The translations under genes and the position numbers were made by a program. 33,155 bases of DNA from Burkholderiales bacterium (lineage in GTDB: Bacteria > Pseudomonadota > Gammaproteobacteria > Burkholderiales > Burkholderiaceae_C). Positions 16,284 through 24,546 of this stretch are shown piece after piece; position 1 is the stretch's first letter, and the number at the start of each line of letters is the position of its first letter. The stretch covers positions 1 to 33,155 of the forward strand of contig CANBSV010000020.1 of assembly GCA_947372225.1 (NCBI GenBank). Reading direction: 5' to 3'. The notes beneath the pieces were generated by a model. That model was not told the DNA's origin and ran no database searches. It saw nothing but the letters and a program-made list of their open reading frames with translations.

Positions 16284-17063
16284 TCACAAGGACACCTCGA
16301 GCTGTCTGGACGCCACCGGCATGCCGGTGATGACTTGTCCGCCATCGGTGCGCACACGGGCACTTTGGCCCTCAAAGCCCGGGCTGAGTGCGGTGCCCAT
16401 GCCGGCCACGCTGAAGCCGTTGCCCACCGCGAGCACCTTCACGGTGTCGCCGGCGGCAAACCACTGCCTCGATTTCAGATCTGCCTGACGCACCCCCTGA
16501 CCGGCGCTCAGCGAGCGGGTGAGCGCGCGGCCGACGGCCATGGATTCATTCACGACCACGGGGCTGTTTTCTTCCGCCAGATCCACCTCGGCGTAGGCCA
16601 GGTCACCGGATTGCAAGGTGGCGCCCAGCGCCAAAGGCTGCGCGGCCACCAGGGCCTGACCGTAGACATGCACCGTGATCGGCAAATAGACGTTCCAGGG
16701 GCGCTCGCCTTGAGTACAGCGCAGCCCGATGCGTGACTTGCCCCACAGGCGAACGCCGGTGGGCAAATAAGGTTCGACGCGCTGGCAGGGCGCGAGCTTC
16801 AGGTGCGGGTCGAGCGATCCGACCGCCACATCAAAACGCAGTGGCATCGACAGACCGACGCCCGACACACGAGACTGCTGCGACGCGATCAGGGCCAGCT
16901 CGCGCACCTGGCCGATCAGTGCGGCATCGACTGCTGTCGTGGTGGATTGAGCGTGCGCACGTGGCGCGACGCACCACAAGGTCAGTGCCATCAAAGCGAA
17001 CCACGCAGCGCGCCACGGCAGCGACGAGAGGCTGGCTTGCGATGGTGCGGGACCCGATTTCAT
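16284..17063 (-). CDS. flgA: Flagellar P-ring assembly chaperone FlgA
   Basis: Periplasmic chaperone (259 aa) that helps FlgI assemble into the P ring. A signal peptide spans about residues 1-38, with a hydrophobic core WFALMALTLWCVA and cleavage near RAHAQ. The C-terminal SAF/ChapFlgA domain (about 130-259) has the segments LALGATLQSGDLAYAEVDLA, VGRALTRSLSAGQGVRQADL and the ending GMPVASRQLEVSL, all typical. It diverges from flgB over 129 bp and precedes flgM on the same strand, the enteric flgAMN order. flgM also has its own promoter, so FlgA can be made early and FlgM/FlgN later. Confidence 0.93.
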   Translation of the reverse strand: MKSGPAPSQASLSSLPWRAAWFALMALTLWCVAPRAHAQSTTTAVDAALIGQVRELALIASQQSRVSGVGLSMPLRFDVAVGSLDPHLKLAPCQRVEPYLPTGVRLWGKSRIGLRCTQGERPWNVYLPITVHVYGQALVAAQPLALGATLQSGDLAYAEVDLAEENSPVVVNESMAVGRALTRSLSAGQGVRQADLKSRQWFAAGDTVKVLAVGNGFSVAGMGTALSPGFEGQSARVRTDGGQVITGMPVASRQLEVSL

Positions 17064-17192
17064 GCTGCCACTCTAGGTGTCGAGCGGGCCGTGCAAAGCG
17101 CCGAAATGACGCCCATTCAGGGCTCTCTTCTCGCTTATGTATTGGGAGTCGCTGCCCACAATGACTGCAAATCCCCCCAAAGGGAGCAAAAC
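17064..17192. promoter_or_regulatory. Divergent flgA/flgB control region
   Basis: This 129-bp gap must hold the early promoters for flgA (minus) and for the flgB-L operon (plus). A 13-bp palindrome AATG-N5-CATT spans 17105-17117. TATGTA (17136-17141) could be a -10 for flgB, but no good -35 lies before it. On the minus strand CTAGAGT (17076 to 17070) is -10-like but very close to the flgA start. I found no convincing sigma-28 or sigma-54 site. An FlhDC-type activator site is plausible but not recognised. flgB has a clear Shine-Dalgarno GGGAG at 17182-17186. Confidence 0.5.
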
Positions 17193-17639
17193 ATGATCAA
17201 CAACCTCACCAGCATCCTCGACTTCCAGGCCCAGGCATTGACGCTGCGGTCGGAGCGGCAGCGTTTGCTCGCCAGCAACATCGCCAATGCGGATACGCCG
17301 GGCTACAAGTCGCGTGAGATGGACTTCGCGAAGGCCTTGCGTGAGGCCACGGGCCAGCAACAAGGCGCCAGCCTGGGAATGAGCCGCACCGCCGGTGTCA
17401 TGACCGCCGGCCGCCTGGACACCACGCAGGCCGGCCACATCTCGGGCGCCACCCTGTCGTCCGGCCAGACCGAATTGCTGTACTCCACCTCAAGCCAGCC
17501 CAGCCTCGACAACAACTCCGTCGACCTGGACCGCGAGCGCGCCAGCTTCGCCGACAACGCCATCAAGTACGAGGCCTCGCTGGGCTTCATCAACGGCAGC
17601 GTGAAAACGATGCTCGAAGCGATCAAGGGGCAAGGATGA
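17193..17639 (+). CDS. flgB: Flagellar proximal rod protein FlgB
   Basis: Structural subunit of the proximal rod, 148 aa, exported through the flagellar type III apparatus. The conserved N-terminal rod motif LLASNIANADTPGYKSREMDF (about 28-48) and the C-terminal helix AIKYEASLGFINGSVKTML are both present. The start at 17193 has a good ribosome site, and upstream extension of the frame is antisense to flgA. It opens the flgBCDEFGHIJKL operon. A 103-bp gap follows before flgC, longer than the other junctions, and nothing coding was recognised in it. Confidence 0.95.
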   Translation: MINNLTSILDFQAQALTLRSERQRLLASNIANADTPGYKSREMDFAKALREATGQQQGASLGMSRTAGVMTAGRLDTTQAGHISGATLSSGQTELLYSTSSQPSLDNNSVDLDRERASFADNAIKYEASLGFINGSVKTMLEAIKGQG

Positions 17640-17742
17640 AGAAGACACCGCGAATTGAACGGCCGGCCGGGCACCGCGCTGCGGCCCAAGCCGCTTGCCT
17701 GCCCGCTCTGGCGCGGTCGAGCGACAAGAACAAGGAGCAGCC

Positions 17743-18159
17743 ATGAGCATGTTGAACATCTTCAATGTGGCCGGCAGCGCGATCAGCGCGCAAAGCCAGC
17801 GGCTCAACGTGGTGGCCTCCAACCTGGCCAACGCGGACACCGTGGCGGGCCCCGACGGCAGCGCCTACAAGGCGCGGCAGGTCAATTTCCAGACCCAGAT
17901 GATGGGCGCCAGCGTCGATACCGCCGGTTCGGCGGGCGTCACCGTCAGCACCATCAGCGAGAACCAGGCGCCTGGCCGGCGGGTGCACGACCCGAGCCAC
18001 CCGGCCGCCGACGCCGACGGCTACGTGACCTACAGCAACGTCAACGCCGTCGAGGAGATGGTCAACATGATTTCCGCCTCCCGCGCGTACCAGAACAACG
18101 TCGAAGTCATGAACACGGCCAAATCGCTGCTGCTCAAGACCTTGCAGATGGGCAACTGA
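17743..18159 (+). CDS. flgC: Flagellar proximal rod protein FlgC
   Basis: Rod subunit of 138 aa that polymerises with FlgB, FlgF and FlgG. The N-terminal motif VVASNLANADTVAGPDGSAY and the conserved segment HPAADADGYVTYSNVN are FlgC hallmarks. The C-terminal helix NMISASRAYQNNVEVMNTAK completes the coiled-coil core. The ATG at 17743 follows AAGGAG (17732-17737) at 5 nt; a second ATG lies two codons on. The longer frame upstream begins inside the flgB-flgC gap without a ribosome site. Confidence 0.96.
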   Translation: MSMLNIFNVAGSAISAQSQRLNVVASNLANADTVAGPDGSAYKARQVNFQTQMMGASVDTAGSAGVTVSTISENQAPGRRVHDPSHPAADADGYVTYSNVNAVEEMVNMISASRAYQNNVEVMNTAKSLLLKTLQMGN

Positions 18160-18182
18160 GCCCGACACCCCAGGGAACCACC

Positions 18183-18845
18183 ATGGACTTCTCGACCCTC
18201 AACGCCACCTCGAAAAGCACTTCTGCGGCGTCTTCGTCAGCCGCGTCGGCCACCGACACGACATCGGCGGCCGGCTCTCAGGACCGCTTCTTGAAGCTGC
18301 TGGTCACGCAGATGCAAAACCAGGATCCGCTCAGTCCGATGGACAACGCGCAACTGACCACGCAGATCGCGCAGATCAACACCGTCACTGGCATCGACAA
18401 GCTCAACACATCGGTGGTCGGGCTGTCCGGGCAGTTCGCCCAGATGCAGGCGCTGCAAGGCGCTTCGCTCGTGGGCCGCGACGTGGTCGTGCCGGGCAAT
18501 GTGCTCGACATCGCCAACGGCGTCGGTCAGGGCGGCTTTGAGCTCAGCGGGCCGGCGGACAACGTCAAGGTCGAAATGCTGTCGCCATCCGGTCAGGTCA
18601 TCGACACACTGAACCTGGGCGCGCAAAGCGCTGGCATGCAGGGCTTCGACTGGCCCACGTCCACCGCCACCAACGCGAGTGGCCTGACGTTCCGGGTGAC
18701 CGCCACCAGCGGCAGTGTGAGCAGTTCGCCCACCGCCTTGATGCGCGACCACGTGAACGCCATCACCACAACCAACAACACGCTCAACCTCGAGCTGCAG
18801 AACGGCGGCACCGTGCCCTACAGCACCGTTCGCGCAGTGAACTGA
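18183..18845 (+). CDS. flgD: Flagellar hook assembly (capping) protein FlgD
   Basis: Scaffold that caps the growing hook and guides FlgE assembly, 220 aa. The N-terminal export and capping region has FLKLLVTQMQNQDPLSPMDN (about 36-55), the family signature. An FlgD Ig-like/Tudor region follows (about 80-215), ending in GTVPYSTVRAVN. Residues 8-32 are low-complexity Ser/Ala/Thr. It lies 23 bp after flgC and 38 bp before flgE. The start MDFSTLNATSKS at 18183 was chosen; the upstream open frame is a shadow of flgC. Confidence 0.95.
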   Translation: MDFSTLNATSKSTSAASSSAASATDTTSAAGSQDRFLKLLVTQMQNQDPLSPMDNAQLTTQIAQINTVTGIDKLNTSVVGLSGQFAQMQALQGASLVGRDVVVPGNVLDIANGVGQGGFELSGPADNVKVEMLSPSGQVIDTLNLGAQSAGMQGFDWPTSTATNASGLTFRVTATSGSVSSSPTALMRDHVNAITTTNNTLNLELQNGGTVPYSTVRAVN

Positions 18846-18883
18846 CTTTCCCCCGCAACTTTCGACCCCGCCAAGGACACATC

Positions 18884-20164
18884 ATGAGCTTCCAACAAGG
18901 TCTTTCTGGATTGAACGCCACGAGCAAAAGCCTCGAGGTCATCGGCAACAACATCGCCAACGCCAACACGTACGGAGCCAAGGGAGCGCGCGCCGAGTTC
19001 GCCGACATGTACGCCACGGCCATGAACGGCGCTGGCGGTGGTGCCTCGGCCGGCATCGGCGTGAGCCTCGCGTCGGTGTCGCAGCAGTTCAACCAGGGCG
19101 TGGTCACCACCACCTCGAACCCGATGGACATGGCCATCAACGGCCGCGGCTTCTTCGAACTGGAGGCTTCCAGCGGTGAAACGGTCTACAGCCGCAACGG
19201 CCAGTTCAAGCTGGACCGCGATGGCTTTGTGGTCAACGGACAGGGGCTCAAGCTCAAGGCGCAGGCCTGGGACGAGGCCGCCGGCCGCGGCGTGGGCGAT
19301 GCGGTGCCGATTCAACTGCAGACGGGATTGGGCTCGCCCGTGAAAACCGGCTCCTCGACGACGGCCGCGCTGGCCGGCGTGCAGATGTCCATCAACCTGG
19401 ACGCCACCAAGCCTGTGCCGACGACGGCCATGTCCTTCACGGCACCCGACAGCTACAACTTCTCGACCTCGCAAACCCTGTACGACGGGCAGGGCGCGCC
19501 GCTGACCATGGGTTACTACTTCCGCAAGACGGCCATCGACACCTGGGATGTCTACGGCGCGATCAACGGGCAGTCGTGGGACGGCAGCGCCAACCCGGGC
19601 GCTCCGCTGACCTCGCTGAGCTTCGCTGCTGACGGCACGTTGACCACCTCGCCGGCCAGCATCAGCAAGGACATCATCGACCCGCGCCTGCCCACCGTGC
19701 CAAGCGCCACGACGCTGTTCACGCAGTTGCCGATCAACTTCTCGGGCAGCAGCCAGTACGCATCAGGCTTCAGCGTGTCGAAGCTCAAGCAGGACGGCTA
19801 CACGTCGGGCGAATTGACCGGCGTTTCCTTCGACTCGACCGGCGTGGCCAAGGCCACCTATTCGAATGGCCGCTCGACCAACCTGGCGCAAATCCAGCTG
19901 GCCGACTTCACCAACCTGCAGGGCCTGCAGTCGCAAGGGGGCAACGTGTGGAAGTCCACCTACGCCTCCGGCGACCCGGTCAGCACCGGTGCCCCGGGCA
20001 GCGGTGTTCTGGGCTCCGTGCAGGCCGGTGCGCTCGAGGAATCGAACGTCGACCTCACGGGCGAGCTGGTCAACATGATCACCGCGCAGCGGCTGTACCA
20101 GGCCAACTCGCAGACCATCAAGACGCAAGACCAGGTGCTTCAGACCCTGGTGAACCTGCGATAA
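18884..20164 (+). CDS. flgE: Flagellar hook protein FlgE
   Basis: Major hook subunit, 426 aa, slightly longer than the Salmonella protein. The N-terminal D0 region has GLNATSKSLEVIGNNIANAN and SNPMDMAINGRGFFEL. The middle (about 150-330) is the variable outer domain. The C-terminal D0 helix is NVDLTGELVNMITAQRLYQ and then ANSQTIKTQDQVLQTLVNLR. It lies 38 bp after flgD with CCAAGGA as a ribosome site. The hook it forms is length-controlled by FliK, which is not in this window. Confidence 0.96.
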   Translation: MSFQQGLSGLNATSKSLEVIGNNIANANTYGAKGARAEFADMYATAMNGAGGGASAGIGVSLASVSQQFNQGVVTTTSNPMDMAINGRGFFELEASSGETVYSRNGQFKLDRDGFVVNGQGLKLKAQAWDEAAGRGVGDAVPIQLQTGLGSPVKTGSSTTAALAGVQMSINLDATKPVPTTAMSFTAPDSYNFSTSQTLYDGQGAPLTMGYYFRKTAIDTWDVYGAINGQSWDGSANPGAPLTSLSFAADGTLTTSPASISKDIIDPRLPTVPSATTLFTQLPINFSGSSQYASGFSVSKLKQDGYTSGELTGVSFDSTGVAKATYSNGRSTNLAQIQLADFTNLQGLQSQGGNVWKSTYASGDPVSTGAPGSGVLGSVQAGALEESNVDLTGELVNMITAQRLYQANSQTIKTQDQVLQTLVNLR

Positions 20165-20210
20165 GCGATTCGTCTAGCGCCACCTGAGTCGAGCCCACGA
20201 GGAGTCACCC

Positions 20211-20936
20211 ATGGACCGCATGATTTACCTGTCGATGTCGGGCGCCAAGGCCACGATGGAGCGTCAGAACACCCTGGCGAACAACCTGGCCAATGTGTCG
20301 ACCACCGGCTTTCGAGCCGAGTTGCAGGCGTTTCGCGCCGTGCCGGTGCAAGGCAGCGGCGCCGCCACACGGGTCTACACGCTCGAATCCACGCCCGGCT
20401 ACGACAACACGCCGGGCACGGTGTCGGCCACCGGTCGCAATCTGGACGTGGCGATGAAGGGCAACGCCTGGTTGGCCGTGCAGGGCGCCGACGGCACCGA
20501 GGCTTACACCCGCGGCGGCGCACTCGACGTGTCCGCCGACGGCACGCTGACGACCCGTGGCGGCATCACGGTGCTGGGAGACGGCGGGCCGATCCAGGTG
20601 CCGCCCAACAGCGAGGTCAGCATCGGCGCCGACGGCACCGTCAGCGCACGCACCGGTACCGCCAAGCCCACGCCGGTGGGCCGGCTCAAGCTGGTCACCC
20701 CCGAGACGCCGTTGAACCGCGGCGACGATGGACTGTTTCGCGGTGCCGACGGCGATTTGCCTGCCGATGCGAATGCACGCGTGCAAGACGGCGCGCTCGA
20801 AGGCTCCAACGTGAGCCCGGTCGCGACGATGGTGGCCATGATCTCCGCGGCGCGCCAGTTCGAAGCCCAGATCAAGATGATGCAGACCGCCGAGGCGAAC
20901 GAGAAAGCTGCCACGCAGCTGCTCAGCCTCAACTGA
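20211..20936 (+). CDS. flgF: Flagellar proximal rod protein FlgF
   Basis: Rod subunit of 241 aa. It starts MDRMIYLSMSGAKATMERQN, and MDRMIY is characteristic of FlgF. The conserved core is NTLANNLANVSTTGFRAELQ, followed by TGRNLDVAMKGNAWLAVQGAD, as in the hook-basal body family. The C-terminal helix is VATMVAMISAARQFEAQIKM. The ATG at 20211 follows GAGGAG at good spacing. It sits between flgE and flgG in the normal order. Confidence 0.96.
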   Translation: MDRMIYLSMSGAKATMERQNTLANNLANVSTTGFRAELQAFRAVPVQGSGAATRVYTLESTPGYDNTPGTVSATGRNLDVAMKGNAWLAVQGADGTEAYTRGGALDVSADGTLTTRGGITVLGDGGPIQVPPNSEVSIGADGTVSARTGTAKPTPVGRLKLVTPETPLNRGDDGLFRGADGDLPADANARVQDGALEGSNVSPVATMVAMISAARQFEAQIKMMQTAEANEKAATQLLSLN

Positions 20937-20959
20937 TTTTCTGAACAAGGACTACCGCC

Positions 20960-21742
20960 ATGATGCGCTCCCTGTGGATTTCCAAGACCGGCATGGAGGC
21001 TCAGCAAACGCAGCTGGACGCCATCTCGAACAACCTCGCCAACGTGTCGACCAACGGCTACAAGAAGTCGCACGCCGTGTTCGAGGACCTGATGTACCAG
21101 AACGTGCGCCAGGCCGGTGCTGCCAGCACCGACCAGACCGTCTTGCCCACCGGGCTGCAGCTCGGACTGGGCACGCGCGCGGTGGCCACTTCGCGCAGCT
21201 TCAGCCAGGGCAACCTGCAGCAAACCAGCAACCCGCTCGATCTGGCGGTGCGCGGCAACGGGTTCTTCGAAGTGCAGATGCCTGACGGCACCACGGGCTA
21301 CACCCGCGACGGCTCGTTCCAGGTCAGCGCCACCGGACAGCTGGTGACCAACAACGGTGCCCCGGTCAACCCCGGCATCACCATCCCCGCCACCGCCACC
21401 AGCGTGACCGTGGGCAGTGACGGCACGGTCAGCGTCGCGCTGCCCGGCCAGACCTTGCCGCAAAACGTCGGCCAGATCCAGCTGGTGAACTTCGTGAATC
21501 CGGCCGGCCTCGAGCCCAAGGGACAGAACCTGTACGCTGAAACTGCAGCCTCGGGCACGCCCAACGCCGGCACGGCGGGACAAAACGGACTGGGCTCGAT
21601 CTCGCAAGGCTTTGTCGAAACCTCGAACGTCAACGTGGTCGAGGAACTGGTCTCGATGATCCAGACGCAGCGCGCCTACGAGCTCAACTCGAAGGCCATC
21701 TCCACGTCGGATCAGATGCTGGCCAAGCTGGGACAGCTGTGA
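20960..21742 (+). CDS. flgG: Flagellar distal rod protein FlgG
   Basis: Distal rod subunit of 260 aa, the family's standard length. Conserved pieces are MRSLWISKTGMEAQQTQLDA, NNLANVSTNGYKKSHAVFED, the FlgG-specific SNPLDLAVRGNGFFEVQMPDG, and the C-terminal VEELVSMIQTQRAYELNSK. The gene begins ATGATG at 20960; either ATG may be used. Its TGA stop shares one base with the flgH ATG (TGATG), which suggests coupled translation. Confidence 0.97.
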   Translation: MMRSLWISKTGMEAQQTQLDAISNNLANVSTNGYKKSHAVFEDLMYQNVRQAGAASTDQTVLPTGLQLGLGTRAVATSRSFSQGNLQQTSNPLDLAVRGNGFFEVQMPDGTTGYTRDGSFQVSATGQLVTNNGAPVNPGITIPATATSVTVGSDGTVSVALPGQTLPQNVGQIQLVNFVNPAGLEPKGQNLYAETAASGTPNAGTAGQNGLGSISQGFVETSNVNVVEELVSMIQTQRAYELNSKAISTSDQMLAKLGQL

Positions 21743-22443
21743 TGCGTGCGGCTCGTGTGATGCGCGCCGCCCGGCGCAGCGCCGCGGTGCTGGCCGCGCT
21801 GGTCTTGTGCGGCTGCGAGGCGCTCGCGCCACACCCCAAAGTCGAAGTGGTCACGCCCACCTTCGCGGTGCCCGCGCCTGTGGCCGCGCCGGCCAATGGG
21901 GTCAACAGCGGGTCGATCTTCCAGGCCTCGCAGTACCGGCCCTTGTTCGAAGATCACCGCGCGCGTCTGGTGGGCGACATCATCACGGTGCAGATCGTTG
22001 AAAAGGTGACCGCCAGCCAAAAGAGCAAGAGCAGCATCGACAAGGGTGGCACCGTGTCGGCCAGCGTGACCGCGGTGCCGTTGCTGCCTTCGAGCACGCT
22101 CAACCGGGCCAAGGCCGATGGCACCTCGAGCAACAAGTTCGACGGCACCGGCACCACCGAGAACACCAACGACTTCACCGGCACGATCACCGCTACCGTC
22201 ACCGGCGTGCTGCCCAACGGGCATTTGCTGATCTCGGGCGAAAAGCAGATCGGCGTGAACGACAACGTGGACGTGCTGCGCTTTTCGGGGCAGGTCGACC
22301 CGCGCTCGATCCAGCCGGGCAACACGGTGCCGTCGGCGCAGGTCGCCAATGTGCGCCTTGAGCACCGCGGTCGGGGTGCACAGGCCGATTCGCAGGTAAT
22401 TGGCTGGTTAGCACGGTTCTTTTTGAGCGTTCTGCCGATTTAA
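21742..22443 (+). CDS. flgH: Flagellar L-ring lipoprotein FlgH
   Basis: Outer-membrane lipoprotein that forms the L ring, 233 aa. The signal peptide has an Arg-rich start and a lipobox LCGC with C25 as the likely acylated residue. Family segments are SIFQASQYRPLFEDHRARLVGD, ITVQIVEKVTASQKSKS, and the tail FSGQVDPRSIQPGNTVPSAQ and VIGWLARFFLSVLPI. A GTG at 21739 is possible, but the ATG at 21742 gives the TGATG junction with flgG and was preferred. flgI starts 39 bp after it. Confidence 0.95.
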   Translation: MRAARVMRAARRSAAVLAALVLCGCEALAPHPKVEVVTPTFAVPAPVAAPANGVNSGSIFQASQYRPLFEDHRARLVGDIITVQIVEKVTASQKSKSSIDKGGTVSASVTAVPLLPSSTLNRAKADGTSSNKFDGTGTTENTNDFTGTITATVTGVLPNGHLLISGEKQIGVNDNVDVLRFSGQVDPRSIQPGNTVPSAQVANVRLEHRGRGAQADSQVIGWLARFFLSVLPI

Positions 22444-22482
22444 GTTTCTCCAGAATCGATTGCAACAGGGAGTGCAATCGAG

Positions 22483-23607
22483 ATGGACAGGATCGGCAGA
22501 CTCACGCAAGCGGGATGGTTGTTCGTCTGGTGCCTGGCACTGGCCGGCTGGCCCGTTGGCGCACAGGCCACCCGCATCAAGGAAGTGGCCACCGTTCAAG
22601 GTGTGCGCAGCAACCAGTTGGTGGGCTATGGACTGGTGGTGGGCCTCGACGGCACCGGCGACCAGACCACCTCGGCACCCTTCACCACCCAGAGCATCAA
22701 CTCGCTGCTGCAGCAAATGGGCGTCACGGTTCCGGCCGGCGCATCGATGCAGCTCAAGAACGTGGCGGCGGTCATGGTCACCGCGCAGCTGCCTGCCTTC
22801 GCGCAGCCGGGTCAGGCCATCGACGTCAACGTCTCGTCGCTGGCCAACGCCAAGAGCCTGCGTGGCGGCACCCTCATCGTCACACCGCTCAAGGGCGCTG
22901 ACGGCCAGATCTACGCGATCGCGCAGGGCAACCTGATCGTCGGCGGCGCCGGTGCGGCGGCGGGCGGCTCCAAGGTGCAGATCAATCACCTGAGCGCCGG
23001 GCGCATTCCTGAAGGCGCCACGGTGGAGCGCGCGGTGGCCACGCCACTCAACCAGGGCAGCATCCTGCAGCTCGACCTCAACGCCAGCGACTACAACACC
23101 GCCCGCCAGGTGGCGCGCGCCATCAACACCCGCATGGGTGGCAGCGTGGCGCAGGCCGTCGACGGCCGCCGTGTCCAAGTGGCCATGCCTGAATCGCCGG
23201 ACGACCGCGTGTCGTTCATGGCCGAGATCGAGAACCTCAACGTCGATCTGGCCAGCCCGGCCGCTCGCGTGATCATCAATGCGCGCACCGGCTCGGTGGT
23301 GGTGAATGAATCGGTGACCCTCAGCGCCTGCGCCGTGGCGCACGGCAGCCTGTCGGTCACCATCAACAGCACGCCTGTCATCAGCCAGCCGAATGCGTTT
23401 TCGCAAGGCCAGACGGTGCAGTCCGAAAAGGCCGACATCACCATCCGCCAGGAGCCGGGCTCGCTGATCCAGCTGCCTGCCGGAACCAAGCTTGCCGATG
23501 TGGTCAAGGCGCTCAACTCGCTGGGTGCGACGCCGCAAGACCTCGTGGCGATCCTGCAGGCGATGAAGTCCGCGGGCGCGCTCAATGCCGAACTCGAGGT
23601 GATCTGA
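22483..23607 (+). CDS. flgI: Flagellar P-ring protein FlgI
   Basis: Periplasmic P-ring subunit, 374 aa. A signal peptide (1-29) with WLFVWCLALAGWPVG is cut before TRIKEVATVQGVRSNQLVG, the conserved mature start. Further family segments are GYGLVVGLDGTGDQT, VNVSSLANAKSLRGGTLIVT, ARVIINARTGSVVVNE and the ending LNSLGATPQDLVAILQAMK. It works with FlgA, encoded divergently upstream. Its TGA overlaps the flgJ ATG by one base. Confidence 0.97.
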   Translation: MDRIGRLTQAGWLFVWCLALAGWPVGAQATRIKEVATVQGVRSNQLVGYGLVVGLDGTGDQTTSAPFTTQSINSLLQQMGVTVPAGASMQLKNVAAVMVTAQLPAFAQPGQAIDVNVSSLANAKSLRGGTLIVTPLKGADGQIYAIAQGNLIVGGAGAAAGGSKVQINHLSAGRIPEGATVERAVATPLNQGSILQLDLNASDYNTARQVARAINTRMGGSVAQAVDGRRVQVAMPESPDDRVSFMAEIENLNVDLASPAARVIINARTGSVVVNESVTLSACAVAHGSLSVTINSTPVISQPNAFSQGQTVQSEKADITIRQEPGSLIQLPAGTKLADVVKALNSLGATPQDLVAILQAMKSAGALNAELEVI

Positions 23608-24530
23608 TGAACCTCAACTCGCCCGTGACCAACCCGCTGCTCACGTCGGGGAGCTCGTCGAGTGTCGATGCCCGTTCGCTGGCGGCGTTGCGCACGACCA
23701 GTGAGCGCGACCCGAGGGCTGCCATCAAGGAAACCGCCAAGCAGTTCGAGGCGATGTTCATGCAGCAGTTGCTCAAGAGCATGCGTGAGGCGCAGGCGGC
23801 CATGTCCAGCGGGATGCTGGAGAACTCGGGCACCAACCTGGGCAATGAAATGCTCGACGGCGAGTACGCCAAGCGCATGAGCGGCACGACCAATGGGCTG
23901 GCCGATGTGATCGCCCGCCAGCTCGAGCGTCAGATGGGCACCCCTGCCACCGAACCGGTGACGCTCAAGCCGTTTTCCACCACACCCGGCGCGCCGCTGC
24001 CGGCTGCTGCTGCGGCAGGCTCGCCGGCCGCATCGACCAGCGGCAAACAGGCCGACTTCGTTCGCAATCACACCGACGCGGCACGTGCCGCCGAGGCCGA
24101 GACCGGCATTCCGGCCGGCTTCATGGTGGCGCAAGCCGCGCATGAGTCGGGCTGGGGCCGCCACGAGATCAAGAACGCCGACGGATCGACCTCGTTCAAT
24201 GTGTTCGGCATCAAGGCCGACAGCCGCTGGAAGGGACCGGTTGCCGAGGTCACCACCACCGAATACAGCGCCGGCGTGGCGCACAAGGTGACGGCGAAAT
24301 TCCGCGCCTACAGCTCCTATGCGGAATCGTTCAAGGACTACGCCCGCATGATGAAAGACAGCCCGCGCTACAGCCAGGTGATGGCCAGCGCCAGCGGCGT
24401 CAACGCCAGCGCAGCCGGCTTCGCCCAGGGCCTGCAGCGCGCGGGCTATGCGACCGATCCGGCTTATGCCGACAAGCTCACCCGTGTCATCAACACGACG
24501 CTGCGTTTGCAGCGCGTGATGAGCACCTGA
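23607..24530 (+). CDS. flgJ: Flagellar rod cap / peptidoglycan hydrolase FlgJ
   Basis: Two-domain protein of 307 aa. The N-terminal rod-cap domain (about 35-115) has AAIKETAKQFEAMFMQQLLK. A Pro/Ala/Thr-rich linker (115-150) leads to a GH73 glucosaminidase domain (about 152-305) that opens the murein for the rod. The probable catalytic glutamate is E180 in AHESGWG; other family segments are FNVFGIKA, FRAYSSYAESFKDYA and GFAQGLQRAGYATDP. Dual-domain FlgJ is typical of beta- and gammaproteobacteria. It is coupled to flgI by TGATG, with flgK 16 bp downstream. Confidence 0.96.
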   Translation: MNLNSPVTNPLLTSGSSSSVDARSLAALRTTSERDPRAAIKETAKQFEAMFMQQLLKSMREAQAAMSSGMLENSGTNLGNEMLDGEYAKRMSGTTNGLADVIARQLERQMGTPATEPVTLKPFSTTPGAPLPAAAAAGSPAASTSGKQADFVRNHTDAARAAEAETGIPAGFMVAQAAHESGWGRHEIKNADGSTSFNVFGIKADSRWKGPVAEVTTTEYSAGVAHKVTAKFRAYSSYAESFKDYARMMKDSPRYSQVMASASGVNASAAGFAQGLQRAGYATDPAYADKLTRVINTTLRLQRVMST

Positions 24531-24546
24531 ACACGAGGTCAACGAC

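Noticed and set aside
17064..17192. Sigma-54 promoter before flgB
   Set aside because: No GG-N10-GC pair with the right context could be found.
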